Source: Candidatus Symbiothrix dinenymphae
GTDB taxonomy: Bacteria > Bacteroidota > Bacteroidia > Bacteroidales > Azobacteroidaceae
Reading direction: 5' to 3'
Assembly (NCBI GenBank): GCA_001417715.1
Contig: BBRT01000312.1
Span: forward strand, 1-64,000
DNA: 64,000 nucleotides
Shown here: piece after piece, positions 36,263 to 48,387 of the stretch
Position numbering within the stretch: position 1 is the stretch's first letter
How the letters are laid out: every line of letters begins with the position of its first letter
Position numbers and translations under genes: made by a program
The notes under the pieces: model-generated
Told to the model about the DNA's origin: nothing
What the model saw: only the letters and a program-made list of their open reading frames with translations
Database searches by the model: none

Positions 36263-36989
36263 TTTCCTCATATAATTTTTTCCCTGTCAAATTGATGAAT
36301 AATTCATCCAGATTGCGGGATTTTTCGTCCAACAAATCTTCTAATTTGCCTTCTCTCAATATTTTGCCTTCGTCGATGATGATGATGTGGTCGCTGCATA
36401 GCGATGAGGCTTCTTCCATGTAATGCGTTGTCAAAATCAAGGTCGTTTCGCCCTTGTCTTTCAACGATTTAAGGATGTTCCACAAATCCATCCGCGAGTG
36501 CGGGTCAAGTCCGGTCGTTGGTTCGTCCAAAAAGAGAATTTGCGGCTGGTTGAGCAGTGCCACAGCCAATGCCAGGCGTTGCTTTTGTCCGCCTGAGAGC
36601 GTGCCTGTCATGGATTTTTGCTTGCTCTGCAACCCTGTCTGTTCGATGACCTCATTCACCCGCTCATCGCCCAATTCAAAGAAAGCGGCAAAGAGGCGCA
36701 GGGTTTCATAAACGGTCAATTTCTCGGCAAAGCGGGTTTCTTGCAACGATAACCCGATGATAGTGCGGAGTTCGTGCTCGTGTTTTTGCCATGTTTTGCC
36801 CTGAATGAGAATTTCGCCGCTGTCAGGCTTTTTCAGTCCTTCCATCATCTCCACCAGCGTGGTTTTTCCCGCACCGTTGGGACCGAGCAACGCCACAAAC
36901 TGCCCCGCCGGTATTGCCAGCGAGATTCCGCGCACTGCTTTCACGTCCTTGAACGACTTCTCAACGTTTTTGACTTCTATCTGCAACAT
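36246..36989 (-). CDS. ABC transporter ATP-binding protein
   Basis: The 247-residue protein has Walker A GPNGAGKTT (about residue 36), signature LSGGQKQRL, Walker B ILFLDEPTTGLD and switch His in LILTTHYMEEA. It powers the permease at 34990-36108. The final residues (TSLRA) and the stop codon are supplied by an arm of the palindromic element, so the original C-terminus after FINLTGKKLYE has been replaced. Confidence 0.93.
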   Translation of the reverse strand: MLQIEVKNVEKSFKDVKAVRGISLAIPAGQFVALLGPNGAGKTTLVEMMEGLKKPDSGEILIQGKTWQKHEHELRTIIGLSLQETRFAEKLTVYETLRLFAAFFELGDERVNEVIEQTGLQSKQKSMTGTLSGGQKQRLALAVALLNQPQILFLDEPTTGLDPHSRMDLWNILKSLKDKGETTLILTTHYMEEASSLCSDHIIIIDEGKILREGKLEDLLDEKSRNLDELFINLTGKKLYEETSLRA

Positions 36990-37011
36990 ATTTTTTTAGG
37001 GGACTATGCCA

Positions 37012-37548
37012 TTATGGAGCGGCCTGAATGACTTGTAAGTAATATCGGAGTTGATTGGCAAGTTCGCGCACTTTCAGGCTCTCTTGCTGTAACTCGGGGA
37101 TGTCCGCAATCGAAAAATCATATTGCGGTATGTCATTTTTTTTCAGCCCCACTTTCATCTTGGCATTGGTATGCGCCAAAAGGTATTCTACCGAAAAATT
37201 GTGCTGCGCCGTGAGGTCTATCGCGGCATCATATTTTTCTTTTTTCAAATCGCTGACCATTTCTTTCAGCTTTTTTTGAAACAAATCGTCCGTCTCTTTG
37301 GCTGTGATAATGTTATAGCCCGTCCGAGAGTAGTCCTTTGCGTCATGTTTGCCTTGATACGCATAGACCGTCACCTTTTTATTCATTTTTTTCATGCTTT
37401 TGATGAAGGCGATTGCTTCCACCACATTTTGCGTGTCAAACAACACCAGCATGGTGTGAACGTCTTTCAAATTAAGAAATCGTTTCTCACGCATACCATT
37501 GTTCTTGTAATACTTACGTAATTGATGTCTCACCCAATATTTGTACAT
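37012..37548 (-). CDS. Conserved Bacteroidota protein, unknown function (DUF6913-like)
   Basis: The 178-residue soluble protein starts MYKYWVRHQLRKYYKNNGMR and contains DVHTMLVLFDTQN, KKVTVYAYQGKHD and DAAIDLTAQHNFSVEYLLAH. The alpha/beta pattern resembles half of a nucleotide- or sugar-binding Rossmann domain. It sits 4 bp after ligA and 22 bp before the ABC ATPase gene. I recognise it as a conserved uncharacterised family; function unknown. Confidence 0.75.
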   Translation of the reverse strand: MYKYWVRHQLRKYYKNNGMREKRFLNLKDVHTMLVLFDTQNVVEAIAFIKSMKKMNKKVTVYAYQGKHDAKDYSRTGYNIITAKETDDLFQKKLKEMVSDLKKEKYDAAIDLTAQHNFSVEYLLAHTNAKMKVGLKKNDIPQYDFSIADIPELQQESLKVRELANQLRYYLQVIQAAP

Positions 37549-37552
37549 ATTT

Positions 37553-39598
<2,046 letters not shown>

Positions 39599-39648
39599 TT
39601 ATTGCACAACAAATAAAGCAATTCCTACATTCCTAAATTTCTAAATTC

Positions 39649-41747
<2,099 letters not shown>

Positions 41748-41767
41748 TTACTTCTTCTAAGCGGCTG

Positions 41768-41775
41768 CAAAAGTA
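41768..41775 (-). promoter_or_regulatory. -7 box of eno
   Basis: TACTTTTG on the minus strand, about 87 bases before the enolase start. The leader contains the degenerate repeat arm. Confidence 0.6.
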
Positions 41776-41817
41776 ATAAATAATTATGAATTATGAGGTA
41801 AAAAATGATGATTTTTG

Positions 41818-42242
41818 GCTAAATCTTTTTCTCAGATGCTATTTTTTGCAGACGGTGTTTTGTCCCGCAGGGTGGGGTGTTAAAAAGATGGATGTTTTAT
41901 GAATATTGTTCGTTCATCATTTGTTTTTATCCCGTAGGGATTGTAGCTCGGTAGAAAATAGAATCGCCCCGCCCCCATTTCAGCATCCCGTAGGGATGCA
42001 ACCGATTGCGGATTATGTTGCATCCCTACGGGATGCGGGGAGAAGGAGAGGTATGATTTTCTACCGAGCTACAATCCCTACGGGATAAAAAACAGAACGC
42101 AAAAATTTCATCCGATTGTAATCTTTTTGACAACCCACCCTGCGGGACAATAAGAGCCGCACAGTTCTGTCCATAATGGGACTGCGCTCTGGGCAAGTCT
42201 GCGGGACTTGCAAAAAATAGCACCTGAAAAAAAGATTTAGCC
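41818..42242. mobile_element. MITE-A, long copy (425 bp)
   Basis: Terminal inverted repeats begin GGCTAAATC and end GATTTAGCC, extending about 34 bases with mismatches. The inside is a large palindrome built on ATCCCGTAGGGAT and TCTACCGAGCTACAATCCC motifs. No coding capacity is credible. It separates the nucleoside kinase gene from the eno promoter; its right end lies 7 bp from the kinase stop codon. Two shorter copies are at 48050 and 53598. Confidence 0.85.
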
Positions 42243-42249
42243 TTCTTCA

Positions 42250-43749
42250 CTATTCAAAGCTGCTGCCTCCTACAAACTCGCGCAACAGAGAAGTATTTGG
42301 CAACTGTTCGCGGTTTATGGGCATGAAATAATGCAGGAAATTTAGCAGGCGTTGGGCTGTTGGGCGTTCGGGGTGGTTGCTTGGGACGGCTTTTAGCAGG
42401 GGTTCTATGATTGGGCGGAGGGCTGCTAACTCGTATAGCATGGCTGAGTTGAACATTTGGTCGGCATTTTCCTGGTGGGGGAAAATCCATTTTTCCTCGC
42501 CTTTTCTCACGGACGCCCAGCGCGCGAGGGTTTCGGCTGCCGATACGCCGCGGAACCGGTGGTCGCGCACGATGCGGCGGACGAGGCGGTTGTCGGTGGT
42601 GGGGATGCAATTGTGACCATCCAATGCGATGGAGGTCAGTGCCGACACATATACCTTATAACTAATGTGTTCGGGCAGCGATTCGGTGAGTAGCGGATTC
42701 ATTGCGTGGATGCCTTCCATCACGAGAATGGAGTCGGGGCGCATCTGAATGGTGTTGCCGAGGTATTCGCGTTCGCCTTTTTGGAAATTATAGGTGGGGA
42801 GTGACACTTCTTCGCCTGCCAGGATTTGTTGCAAGTCGGTGTTAAACTTCTTTAAGTCAAGGGCGTAGATTGTTTCGTAGTCGTAATCGCCGTTTTCATC
42901 GCGGGGGGTGTCGGTGCGGTTCACAAAATAGTCGTCCATGGAGAGCATTATGGGGCGTAATGTTTTGGCATACAGTTGAATCTGCAAACGCTTGCAGAAA
43001 GTGGTTTTGCCGGACGAGGAGGGTCCTGAAATCAGGACTACGCGCACGCCTTTGGTGTTAAATCGGTCGGTGATTTCGTCTGCTATGTGCCCGATGGCGC
43101 GTTCTTGCAGCACTTCTGCCACTTTCACCATGGTTGGCATCTCGCCCTGTTTGTTTTTCACGTTCAGGTCGCCCACATTGGTCATTCCCATCGCTATTTC
43201 CCAGGCTATTTCCTTTTGGAAAACGTGCCGCATCTTGTCCTGTTGGATGTAGGGGTGCAAATGGTCGGGATTTTCGGGGTTGGGCACGCGCAGGATAAAG
43301 CCGTCGCTGTAGGGCATCAGGTCGAAGAGGTATATTTCGCCTGTTGTGGGTAGCAGGTCGTCGTAGAAGCAGTCGGCGTATCCATCCAATACATTATATA
43401 TAGTGGTGGGGTCGCCGACAGTTTCGAGCAGTAATGCCTTGTCGTGCATATCGTTAGCGCGGAAGAGGGTGATTACTTCATTGGTTGGTTTTTCGTGGAT
43501 TTCTATTGCCCCGTTGGCGTCTATCAGGGCTTGCATGCGGTGTTTGACGGCTTGAATGTCTTCTGCTGTTGCCAGATTGTTTTGCTCGTCTTTGAACAGT
43601 TGGCAATAGTAGCCTTTCGATACCGCGTGGTCGATATATACCTTGCCTTGGGGGAAGATGTCGTGGGAGGCTTTTGCGAGTAACATTCGCAGTGTGCGGA
43701 TGTATTTCCGCATTGTTGAGATGTCTTTGAGTTGCATTTTTTCCATCAT
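42250..43749 (-). CDS. Uridine kinase-like nucleoside kinase
   Basis: The 499-residue protein has an N-terminal region related to threonyl-tRNA synthetase editing domains (VYIDHAVSKGYYCQL, DLLPTTGEIYLFDLMPYSDG). A C-terminal P-loop kinase follows: ISGPSSSGKTTFCKRLQIQL near residue 295, MLSMDDYFVNR, VMEGIHAMNPLLT, RRIVRDHRFRG. It should phosphorylate a nucleoside with ATP. The start is placed at 43749 because the promoter overlaps further upstream; 43746 is equally possible. The family is common in Bacteroidota and Firmicutes. Confidence 0.88.
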   Translation of the reverse strand: MMEKMQLKDISTMRKYIRTLRMLLAKASHDIFPQGKVYIDHAVSKGYYCQLFKDEQNNLATAEDIQAVKHRMQALIDANGAIEIHEKPTNEVITLFRANDMHDKALLLETVGDPTTIYNVLDGYADCFYDDLLPTTGEIYLFDLMPYSDGFILRVPNPENPDHLHPYIQQDKMRHVFQKEIAWEIAMGMTNVGDLNVKNKQGEMPTMVKVAEVLQERAIGHIADEITDRFNTKGVRVVLISGPSSSGKTTFCKRLQIQLYAKTLRPIMLSMDDYFVNRTDTPRDENGDYDYETIYALDLKKFNTDLQQILAGEEVSLPTYNFQKGEREYLGNTIQMRPDSILVMEGIHAMNPLLTESLPEHISYKVYVSALTSIALDGHNCIPTTDNRLVRRIVRDHRFRGVSAAETLARWASVRKGEEKWIFPHQENADQMFNSAMLYELAALRPIIEPLLKAVPSNHPERPTAQRLLNFLHYFMPINREQLPNTSLLREFVGGSSFE

Positions 43750-43761
43750 GTTTTTTTCGTG

Positions 43762-43769
43762 CAAAGGTA
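43762..43769 (-). promoter_or_regulatory. -7 box of the nucleoside kinase gene
   Basis: TACCTTTG on the minus strand, 12 bases before the first ATG at 43749, implying a very short leader. Confidence 0.6.
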
Positions 43770-43840
43770 CGCTTTTTTGAATAAATAATGATTAACCGAA
43801 AAAAAATTGCAAAAAAACTTCGTTGTATTGTTTTTTTTTG

Positions 43841-43848
43841 TACTTTTG
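43841..43848 (+). promoter_or_regulatory. -7 box of the FKBP gene
   Basis: TACTTTTG, 40 bases before the ATG at 43889, preceded by a T-tract. Confidence 0.65.
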
Positions 43849-43888
43849 CACCCAAATTATTTATAAACAATTAAAAATTAAAATTCAG

Positions 43889-44779
43889 ATGAAAAAGTTA
43901 GTTAGTGTATCACTTTTTTCGGTAGCGGCAGGGCTGGGGATTACCCTTTTTTCCTGCAATGGACAGCCTAAGGCTGAGTTGAAAAATGACATTGATTCGC
44001 TGTCGTATGTGGCAGGTATCAATGTGACGCAGGGTTTGGAGCAGTATCTGAACCAGTTGGGTGTTGATTCTTCGTTGATGAAGGTTTTCGTGGCAAGTTT
44101 GCTCGAAGGTGCCAAAGTTGACAAGGATGACAAAAAGGCTGTGGCTAAGGCGACCGGTTTTCAAATCGGTCAGCAGATTTCGCAGCAGATGATTCCGAGC
44201 CTGGAAAGTCAATTTTTCGGCGGAGATTCTGCGTTGAAAATCAACAAAACGGACTTTTTGGCAGGTTTTGTTGGTGTTGCCACACACTCCGATTTGAAAA
44301 TTGCGCAGGAAGAGGCGCAGGGGTTGCAGGCGTCGCTTGTGTCCGGTATCAAATTGAAGGCGTTTGCGCCGGTGATTGCTGAAAACCGGAAGTATTTGGA
44401 CGACAACAAGTCCAATGCGGGTGTTGTGACAACCGAAAGCGGGTTGCAGTACAAGATTACAACTACCGGCAAAGGAGCTATCCCTACGGCTACCGATGTG
44501 GTGAAGGTTAATTATCATGGCACGACCATCACGGGTGAGGTGTTTGACAGTTCTATTGAAAGTGGCAAGCCGGCAGAGTTTCCGGTTAATGGCGTGATTC
44601 GCGGTTGGACGGAATTGCTGCAACTGTTGCCTGTCGGTTCCAAGGCTACTGCTTATATCCCTTACGACCTGGCTTATGGTGAGCAGGGAGCGGGTGGCAA
44701 AATCGGTCCGTATGCAACTCTTATCTTTGATATTGAGTTGATTGAGATTGTCAAGAAGGACGAGAAGAAGAAGAAATAA
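43889..44779 (+). CDS. FKBP-type peptidyl-prolyl isomerase lipoprotein
   Basis: The 296-residue protein has lipobox LFSC (MKKLVSVSLFSVAAGLG start). An N-terminal FKBP_N helical dimerisation domain (about 35-180, DSLSYVAGINVTQGLEQYL) is followed by an FKBP_C catalytic domain (about 190-290, VVKVNYHGTTITGEVFDSS, VIRGWTELLQLLPVGSKA, IPYDLAYGEQGAGGKIGPY). It acts as a folding catalyst in the periplasm. The upstream in-frame ATG at 43823 is within the promoter and not used. Confidence 0.92.
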   Translation: MKKLVSVSLFSVAAGLGITLFSCNGQPKAELKNDIDSLSYVAGINVTQGLEQYLNQLGVDSSLMKVFVASLLEGAKVDKDDKKAVAKATGFQIGQQISQQMIPSLESQFFGGDSALKINKTDFLAGFVGVATHSDLKIAQEEAQGLQASLVSGIKLKAFAPVIAENRKYLDDNKSNAGVVTTESGLQYKITTTGKGAIPTATDVVKVNYHGTTITGEVFDSSIESGKPAEFPVNGVIRGWTELLQLLPVGSKATAYIPYDLAYGEQGAGGKIGPYATLIFDIELIEIVKKDEKKKK

Positions 44780-44787
44780 ATGATGTT

Positions 44788-44813
44788 CAAGACGGGGATA
44801 TGTCCGCGTCTTG
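44788..44813 (+). terminator. Possible terminator hairpin after the FKBP gene
   Basis: CAAGACG and CGCGTCTTG can pair around a short loop directly after the stop codon, with no T-run. Weak. Confidence 0.35.
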
Positions 44814-44815
44814 GG

Positions 44816-44898
44816 TGTCGTTGCGGGCTTAACCCGCAATCCCCTGCCAAGTGAGTCGCTTCCGTAGGAGGGGATTGCGGGTCAAGCCCGTGATGACA
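44816..44898. repeat. Palindromic element, full copy (83 bp), plus a partial arm
   Basis: Two inverted arms flank a 25-base centre. A further partial arm (GGGCATGCCCGTAATGACA, 44911-44929) lies just before the Lrp-type start codon. Confidence 0.88.
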
Positions 44899-44936
44899 TT
44901 AAAAAAAACGGGGCATGCCCGTAATGACAAAATTTT

Positions 44937-45404
44937 ATGGATAAGTTGGATGCTTTGGACAGGCAGATTTTGGGGATTATCTCCCGGAATGCTCGGACGC
45001 CTTTTAAGGAGGTGGCTGAGGCTTGTGATGTTTCGCGGGCTGCTGTTCATCAGCGGGTGCAGAAGATGATAGAGATGCGGGTCATCGTGGGGTCGGGTTA
45101 TCAGGTGGATGCCAAGACTTTGGGGTATAGCACTTGCACTTATATCGGGGTGAAGCTGGAGCGCGGCTCAATGTATAAGGATGTGGTGCCGGAGTTTGAA
45201 AAAATCCCGGAGGTGGTGGAGTGCCATTTCACAACCGGTCCGTATACGATGCTTATTAAGTTGTATGCGCGGGATAATGAGCATCTGATGAAGTTGCTGA
45301 ATGGAATGATTCAAGAAATTCCCGGCGTGGTATCAACGGAGACGTTGATTTCGTTGCGAGAGAGTTTTAAGCGAGAAGTTCCAAGTTTAGAGTGTAGAGT
45401 GTAG
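44937..45404 (+). CDS. Lrp/AsnC-family transcriptional regulator
   Basis: The 155-residue protein has an N-terminal winged helix (LDRQILGIISRNARTPFKEVAE, SRAAVHQRVQKM) and a RAM ligand-binding domain (HFTTGPYTMLIKLYARDNEHL). It resembles Lrp-type regulators that sense amino acids. Its last residues (LECRV) come from short TAGAGTG repeats that continue to 45440. The start sits directly behind a palindromic element. The regulated genes are unknown. Confidence 0.92.
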   Translation: MDKLDALDRQILGIISRNARTPFKEVAEACDVSRAAVHQRVQKMIEMRVIVGSGYQVDAKTLGYSTCTYIGVKLERGSMYKDVVPEFEKIPEVVECHFTTGPYTMLIKLYARDNEHLMKLLNGMIQEIPGVVSTETLISLRESFKREVPSLECRV

Positions 45405-45451
45405 AGTGTAGTTATTAGAGTTTAGAGTTTAGTTATTAGGGATAAAAAGCC

Positions 45452-45551
45452 CGTCATTGCGGGCTTGACCCGCAATCTCCTGTCCTAAATCGCTCTGTAG
45501 CTCGGCATTCGGCTCCTTTTCAGGGGATTGCGGGTCAAGCCCGCAATGACG
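45452..45551. repeat. Palindromic element, full 100-bp copy
   Basis: Two inverted arms flank a 40-base centre, between the Lrp-type gene and the small-membrane-protein cluster. It is followed by two copies of CCCTGCATTTT. Confidence 0.92.
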
Positions 45552-45664
45552 GTTTACCCTGCATTTTACCCTGCATTTTGGAGCAAAGCGGCGGCTAAAA
45601 ACATAAATAATGTTAAATATTGGTTTTTTTTTGGATTATAGTTGTGGGAGTGAAAAAAAAGTAT

Positions 45665-45672
45665 TACCTTTG
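45665..45672 (+). promoter_or_regulatory. -7 box of the first small-membrane-protein cluster
   Basis: TACCTTTG lies 16 bases before the ATG at 45689. I see no other promoter before 46668, so the six small genes may be one transcript. Confidence 0.65.
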
Positions 45673-45688
45673 CACCCGAATTCGAGAA

Positions 45689-45904
45689 ATGAAGACAATG
45701 AAGAAGAATAAATATATGCAGGAGAAGTCCACATGGCAGTTGGCCGGGGGAGTAGCAATAGACCTCGGTAAACTTTCATTCGCCAGTTTAGTGTTGGGGA
45801 CGGTGGTAAAAACGGGGGCAAGTAATATTGCGCTTATTGTTTGCGGTCTGATTTTATGTTCTGCTTCTATTGCGCTTGGTATTTATATAGTTAATAAAAA
45901 ATAA
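45689..45904 (+). CDS. Small two-helix membrane protein (family M70), copy 1
   Basis: The 71-residue protein starts MKTMKKNKYMQEKSTWQLAG. It has motif DLGKLSFASLVLGT followed by a second helix (ALIVCGLILCSASIALGIYIV) and a basic end. The D-[LV]-[GA]-K-x core recurs at 46179, 48388 and 48866. Each family member is followed closely by a gene for a 34-41-residue one-helix protein. It resembles small uncharacterised Bacteroidales membrane proteins (DUF6722-like; recalled, not checked). The start at 45689 lies downstream of the promoter. Function unknown. Confidence 0.7.
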   Translation: MKTMKKNKYMQEKSTWQLAGGVAIDLGKLSFASLVLGTVVKTGASNIALIVCGLILCSASIALGIYIVNKK

Positions 45905-45908
45905 AAAG

Positions 45909-46025
45909 ATGAACGATCAATATGTATTGCTTATTATGATGTTTATTGTTTTCGCCGGTTTTGTTACTTGGGGCTTGATAGCCAAGCATAACGAAATGAA
46001 ACAGGCGGAAGAAGATATTTTATAA
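45909..46025 (+). CDS. Small one-helix membrane protein, 38 aa
   Basis: The sequence MNDQYVLLIMMFIVFAGFVT followed by WGLIAK and a charged tail EEDIL forms one membrane helix with a cytoplasmic charged end. It starts 4 bp after the M70 gene. Confidence 0.6.
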   Translation: MNDQYVLLIMMFIVFAGFVTWGLIAKHNEMKQAEEDIL

Positions 46026-46039
46026 ATAATATAAACAAA

Positions 46040-46165
46040 ATGGAACTACAATATATAGTAATTATTGCAGAGTATGCTACCGGAGCCATTCTTGTCGGGA
46101 TGGGATTTTGGGCAATTCATAGAGATAAGAGAAAAGCGGCGAAAAGAAGAGAATTAAGGAATTAA
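46040..46165 (+). CDS. Small one-helix membrane protein, 41 aa
   Basis: The sequence MELQYIVIIAEYATGAILVG followed by MGFWAIHRDKRKAAKRR has one helix and a strongly basic tail. It resembles the product of 46394-46519 (shared Q-Y-x-V/I-x-I-A start and KAAK tail). Confidence 0.6.
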   Translation: MELQYIVIIAEYATGAILVGMGFWAIHRDKRKAAKRRELRN

Positions 46166-46178
46166 GATAATTAAGAAA

Positions 46179-46388
46179 ATGAAAGTGAATAAATATATGC
46201 AGAAGAAGTCTAAATCGCAGATGTGGGGTGAGGTTTTGGTTGACCTTGGTAAACTTACATTTGGTGGTGTGGTGCTGGGGGCTATATTACGGACTGATAC
46301 GGGTGATGCCAAACTGATTGTAGGGGGAATAGTTTTTTGTTTTATACTTGTTGAGTGGGGAGTTTCTAAAATTCATAAAAATCAGTAA
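46179..46388 (+). CDS. Small two-helix membrane protein (family M70), copy 2
   Basis: The 69-residue protein starts MKVNKYMQKKSKSQMWGEVL and continues VDLGKLTFGGVVLGAI, closely similar to copy 1 over its length, with a second helix (LIVGGIVFCFILVEWGV). Copies 1 and 2 with their partner genes look like a tandem duplication of a three-gene unit. Confidence 0.7.
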   Translation: MKVNKYMQKKSKSQMWGEVLVDLGKLTFGGVVLGAILRTDTGDAKLIVGGIVFCFILVEWGVSKIHKNQ

Positions 46389-46393
46389 AAAAG

Positions 46394-46519
46394 ATGGAAT
46401 ATCAATATAAAATACTTATAGCAATGTATGCTTTTGGTGCCGCTCTTATTGCTTACGCCGAATGGGATATTTGGCGGGATGAGCGTAAGGCGGCGAAAGA
46501 AGATAATTTAGGGAATTAA
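46394..46519 (+). CDS. Small one-helix membrane protein, 41 aa
   Basis: The sequence MEYQYKILIAMYAFGAALIA is followed by a charged tail (WRDERKAAKEDNLGN). It is paralogous to 46040-46165 and lies 5 bp after an M70 gene. Confidence 0.6.
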   Translation: MEYQYKILIAMYAFGAALIAYAEWDIWRDERKAAKEDNLGN

Positions 46520-46542
46520 GATAATGAAGAAAATAGAAAAAG

Positions 46543-46668
46543 ATGAGTTATACATATCAGGTAGTTATTGCGTGGTTTAGCACGATTTTTGTTCTCTTGG
46601 GTATTTTCCTTGGGGCAATGCATTGGGAACAGAAAATTGATGCACGACTGGAAGAGGAGGAGGAGTGA
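46543..46668 (+). CDS. Small one-helix membrane protein with acidic tail, 41 aa
   Basis: The sequence MSYTYQVVIAWFSTIFVLLG is followed by IFLGAMHWEQKIDARLEEEEE: one helix and an acidic end, unlike the basic tails of its neighbours. It ends the duplicated cluster. Confidence 0.6.
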   Translation: MSYTYQVVIAWFSTIFVLLGIFLGAMHWEQKIDARLEEEEE

Positions 46669-46720
46669 AGTTATGAATTTGATTGTCAATTTATTATAAA
46701 TTTAAATAGTTAAAAAAAGT

Positions 46721-47164
46721 ATGAAGAAAATTAGTTATGTTGCCCTTGTGGCGATGATGGTAGGAGGATTGACATTCTCTTGCAAAAAAGAAACCCCAGC
46801 CCCTGTGGTCGAAGAAGATCCACCTGTGGTTGAAAAAGTAGCTCCGACTCCGGCAGCGCCCGCGCCCGCAGCAGTGGAAGAACCGGTAGCGCCTGCTAAG
46901 AAAGAAGCTCCTGCTAAGAAGGATGACTCCGCTGATAAAAAAGCTGCTGCGGAAAAAGTTGCTGCTGAGCAAGCTGCTGCGGAAAAAGCTGCTGCGGAAA
47001 AAGCAGCTGCTGACAAAGCCGCTGCGGAAAAGGCAGCTGCTGACGCTGCAGTTGCTGATACTCCGGAAGGAAGAAAAGCTGCCGCTAAAGCAAAAAAGGC
47101 TGCAGACGAAGAAGCTGCGAAAGCTGCTAAGAAAGCTGCCAAACAAGCAGCTGCTGGTCAGTAA
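46721..47164 (+). CDS. Alanine/lysine/proline-rich lipoprotein
   Basis: The 147-residue protein has lipobox LTFSC (residue about 21). An acidic Pro/Val region (residues 25-60) is followed by about 80 residues of AAAEKAAA-type repeats that should form a long helix. It has the look of a periplasmic spacer or cell-wall-interacting lipoprotein. Composition is very biased, so similarity searches would be misleading. It precedes another small lipoprotein gene by 40 bp. Confidence 0.7.
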   Translation: MKKISYVALVAMMVGGLTFSCKKETPAPVVEEDPPVVEKVAPTPAAPAPAAVEEPVAPAKKEAPAKKDDSADKKAAAEKVAAEQAAAEKAAAEKAAADKAAAEKAAADAAVADTPEGRKAAAKAKKAADEEAAKAAKKAAKQAAAGQ

Positions 47165-47203
47165 AATTATTAAATTAGTAAATATAAATTTTTAAAAAAA
47201 GTT

Positions 47204-47599
47204 ATGAAAAAGAATTTGTTTAGTGTTATGATGATGGCTGTTGTAGCCACAATGTCTTTTGTTTCCTGTTCTGATGACACAGCAAACATGACAGATGATG
47301 AACTTAAAGCTGCTATTGTAAAAAAGATTAATTACAGTGGCACGGAGGACGGAGATGATGTTACTTTAAACATGGGGTCAAGTGGTGACTATCTGTTGAA
47401 GTACACAGACGAGGATCTCAACTTAAACAAGACGGACAGCGCGTACTTTTCAAAAGGAACGTGGGCTGTTGTTAATAGTGTCTTGTCTTTGACTCAGACT
47501 AGCCCCAAAGCAGCATCGTTTTCTGGCACGATTGGAGACGAAGGTAAAAGCCTGACTCTGACAATCGGTACACTTTCGTTCGTATTCCCAAAGAATTAA
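47204..47599 (+). CDS. Small lipoprotein, lipocalin-like pattern
   Basis: The 131-residue protein has lipobox SFVSC (residue about 22). A mature part of alternating short beta strands follows (GDYLLKYTDEDLNL, GTWAVVNSVLSLTQT, SLTLTIGTLSFVF at the end), resembling Bacteroidota lipocalin-like lipoproteins. Function unknown. It is the last gene before the cassette array. Confidence 0.6.
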   Translation: MKKNLFSVMMMAVVATMSFVSCSDDTANMTDDELKAAIVKKINYSGTEDGDDVTLNMGSSGDYLLKYTDEDLNLNKTDSAYFSKGTWAVVNSVLSLTQTSPKAASFSGTIGDEGKSLTLTIGTLSFVFPKN

Positions 47600-47634
47600 G
47601 TAATCCTTCGAAAGGGCAAACAACAATCCAAGCG

Positions 47635-47701
47635 AGTGGAGCGAGTGAATCGTAGCCACTTTCTTTTTTTTTTGTTGATTGGGAAAAAAGTTGTAACTTT
47701 G
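47635..47701 (+). promoter_or_regulatory. Cassette 1: terminator hairpin plus promoter
   Basis: AGTGG...CCACT (47635-47660) with internal GCGA/TCG pairing forms a hairpin followed by a T-run. Then TTTG (47671-47674), 19 bases, and TAACTTTG (47694-47701) follow. This terminator-promoter block recurs nearly unchanged at the head of about ten cassettes. Confidence 0.8.
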
Positions 47702-47745
47702 CAGCGGGAAAATAAGTACAAAATTATAAATTTTAATTCATTGTT

Positions 47746-47916
47746 ATGGAAAAGGTAGTAATAGAAATGTCCGGTAGGGAATACCAAAAATTTTTGGCTT
47801 ACAAAAAGGCTGACCAAGTGGTCAAAGGTTTCAAAAGGGGGCTAAAAGAGGTTAGAGAAGCAAAAGAGGGAAAACGAGTACTTAAATCAGCCTATCAATT
47901 AGCGAATGAACTTTAA
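47746..47916 (+). CDS. Antitoxin of a RelE-type pair (56 aa)
   Basis: The 56-residue protein begins MEKVVIEMSGREYQKFLAYK and is followed, with an 11-bp overlap, by a RelE/HigB-like toxin start. Size, charge and overlap are typical of small type II antitoxins. Exact family unknown. Confidence 0.65.
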   Translation: MEKVVIEMSGREYQKFLAYKKADQVVKGFKRGLKEVREAKEGKRVLKSAYQLANEL

Positions 47917-48055
47917 TGTAACCCCTGAATTTGACCGTGCTTTAAAGAAATTAGGGAAGAAATATCATTCTCTAAAAAGTGATTATCTTGCGTTTTTGTC
48001 TGAATTAGAACAAAATCCAACGCTGGGCGATGAGATATTGCCTCATTGTGGCTAA
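47906..48055 (+). pseudogene. RelE-like toxin truncated by MITE-A
   Basis: The frame MNFNVTPEFDRALKKLGKKY, then LKSDYLAFLSELEQNPTLGD, is the N-terminal half of a Bacteroidota RelE-family toxin (full length about 110 residues). It ends at residue 49 inside the terminal repeat of MITE-A, which begins at 48050. The C-terminal catalytic part is missing, so the toxin is probably dead and its antitoxin is left alone. Confidence 0.75.
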
Positions 48056-48327
48056 ATCTTTTTTTCAGGTGCTATTATTTCGCAAACGGTGTTTTATCCC
48101 GTAGGGACAAATATACATAGCCTTTTATCCCGTAGGGATTATAGCTCGGTAGAAAAGCCAATCCTCACCTCCACCCTGCATCCCGTAGGGATGCAACCGT
48201 TTGCGGATGATGTTGCATCCCTACGGGATGCAGGAATGGGGGAGGCGTTCCATTTCTACCGAGCTATAATCCCTACGGGATAAAACACCGTTTGCGAAAT
48301 AATAGCACCTGAAAAAAAGATTTAGCC
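48050..48327. mobile_element. MITE-A, 278-bp copy (second)
   Basis: Terminal inverted repeats GGCTAAATC / GATTTAGCC flank a near-perfect palindrome with CCCGTAGGGA motifs. It differs from the copy at 53598-53875 at only about three positions and lies in the same orientation. It interrupts the RelE-like toxin gene and has removed the left half of the next cassette's terminator hairpin. Confidence 0.88.
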
Positions 48328-48339
48328 CACTTCTTTTTT

Positions 48340-48370
48340 TTTGTTGATTGGGAAAAAAGTTGTAACTTTG
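48340..48370 (+). promoter_or_regulatory. Cassette 2 promoter
   Basis: TTTG (48340-48343), 19 bases, TAACTTTG (48363-48370). The upstream hairpin is interrupted by MITE-A. Confidence 0.78.
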
Positions 48371-48387
48371 CAGAAAATTACAATAAT

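Noticed and set aside
46694-47146. Frames antisense to the alanine-rich lipoprotein
   Set aside because: They arise from GCTGCT-type repeats and have no signal or promoter. The plus-strand frame has a proper lipobox.
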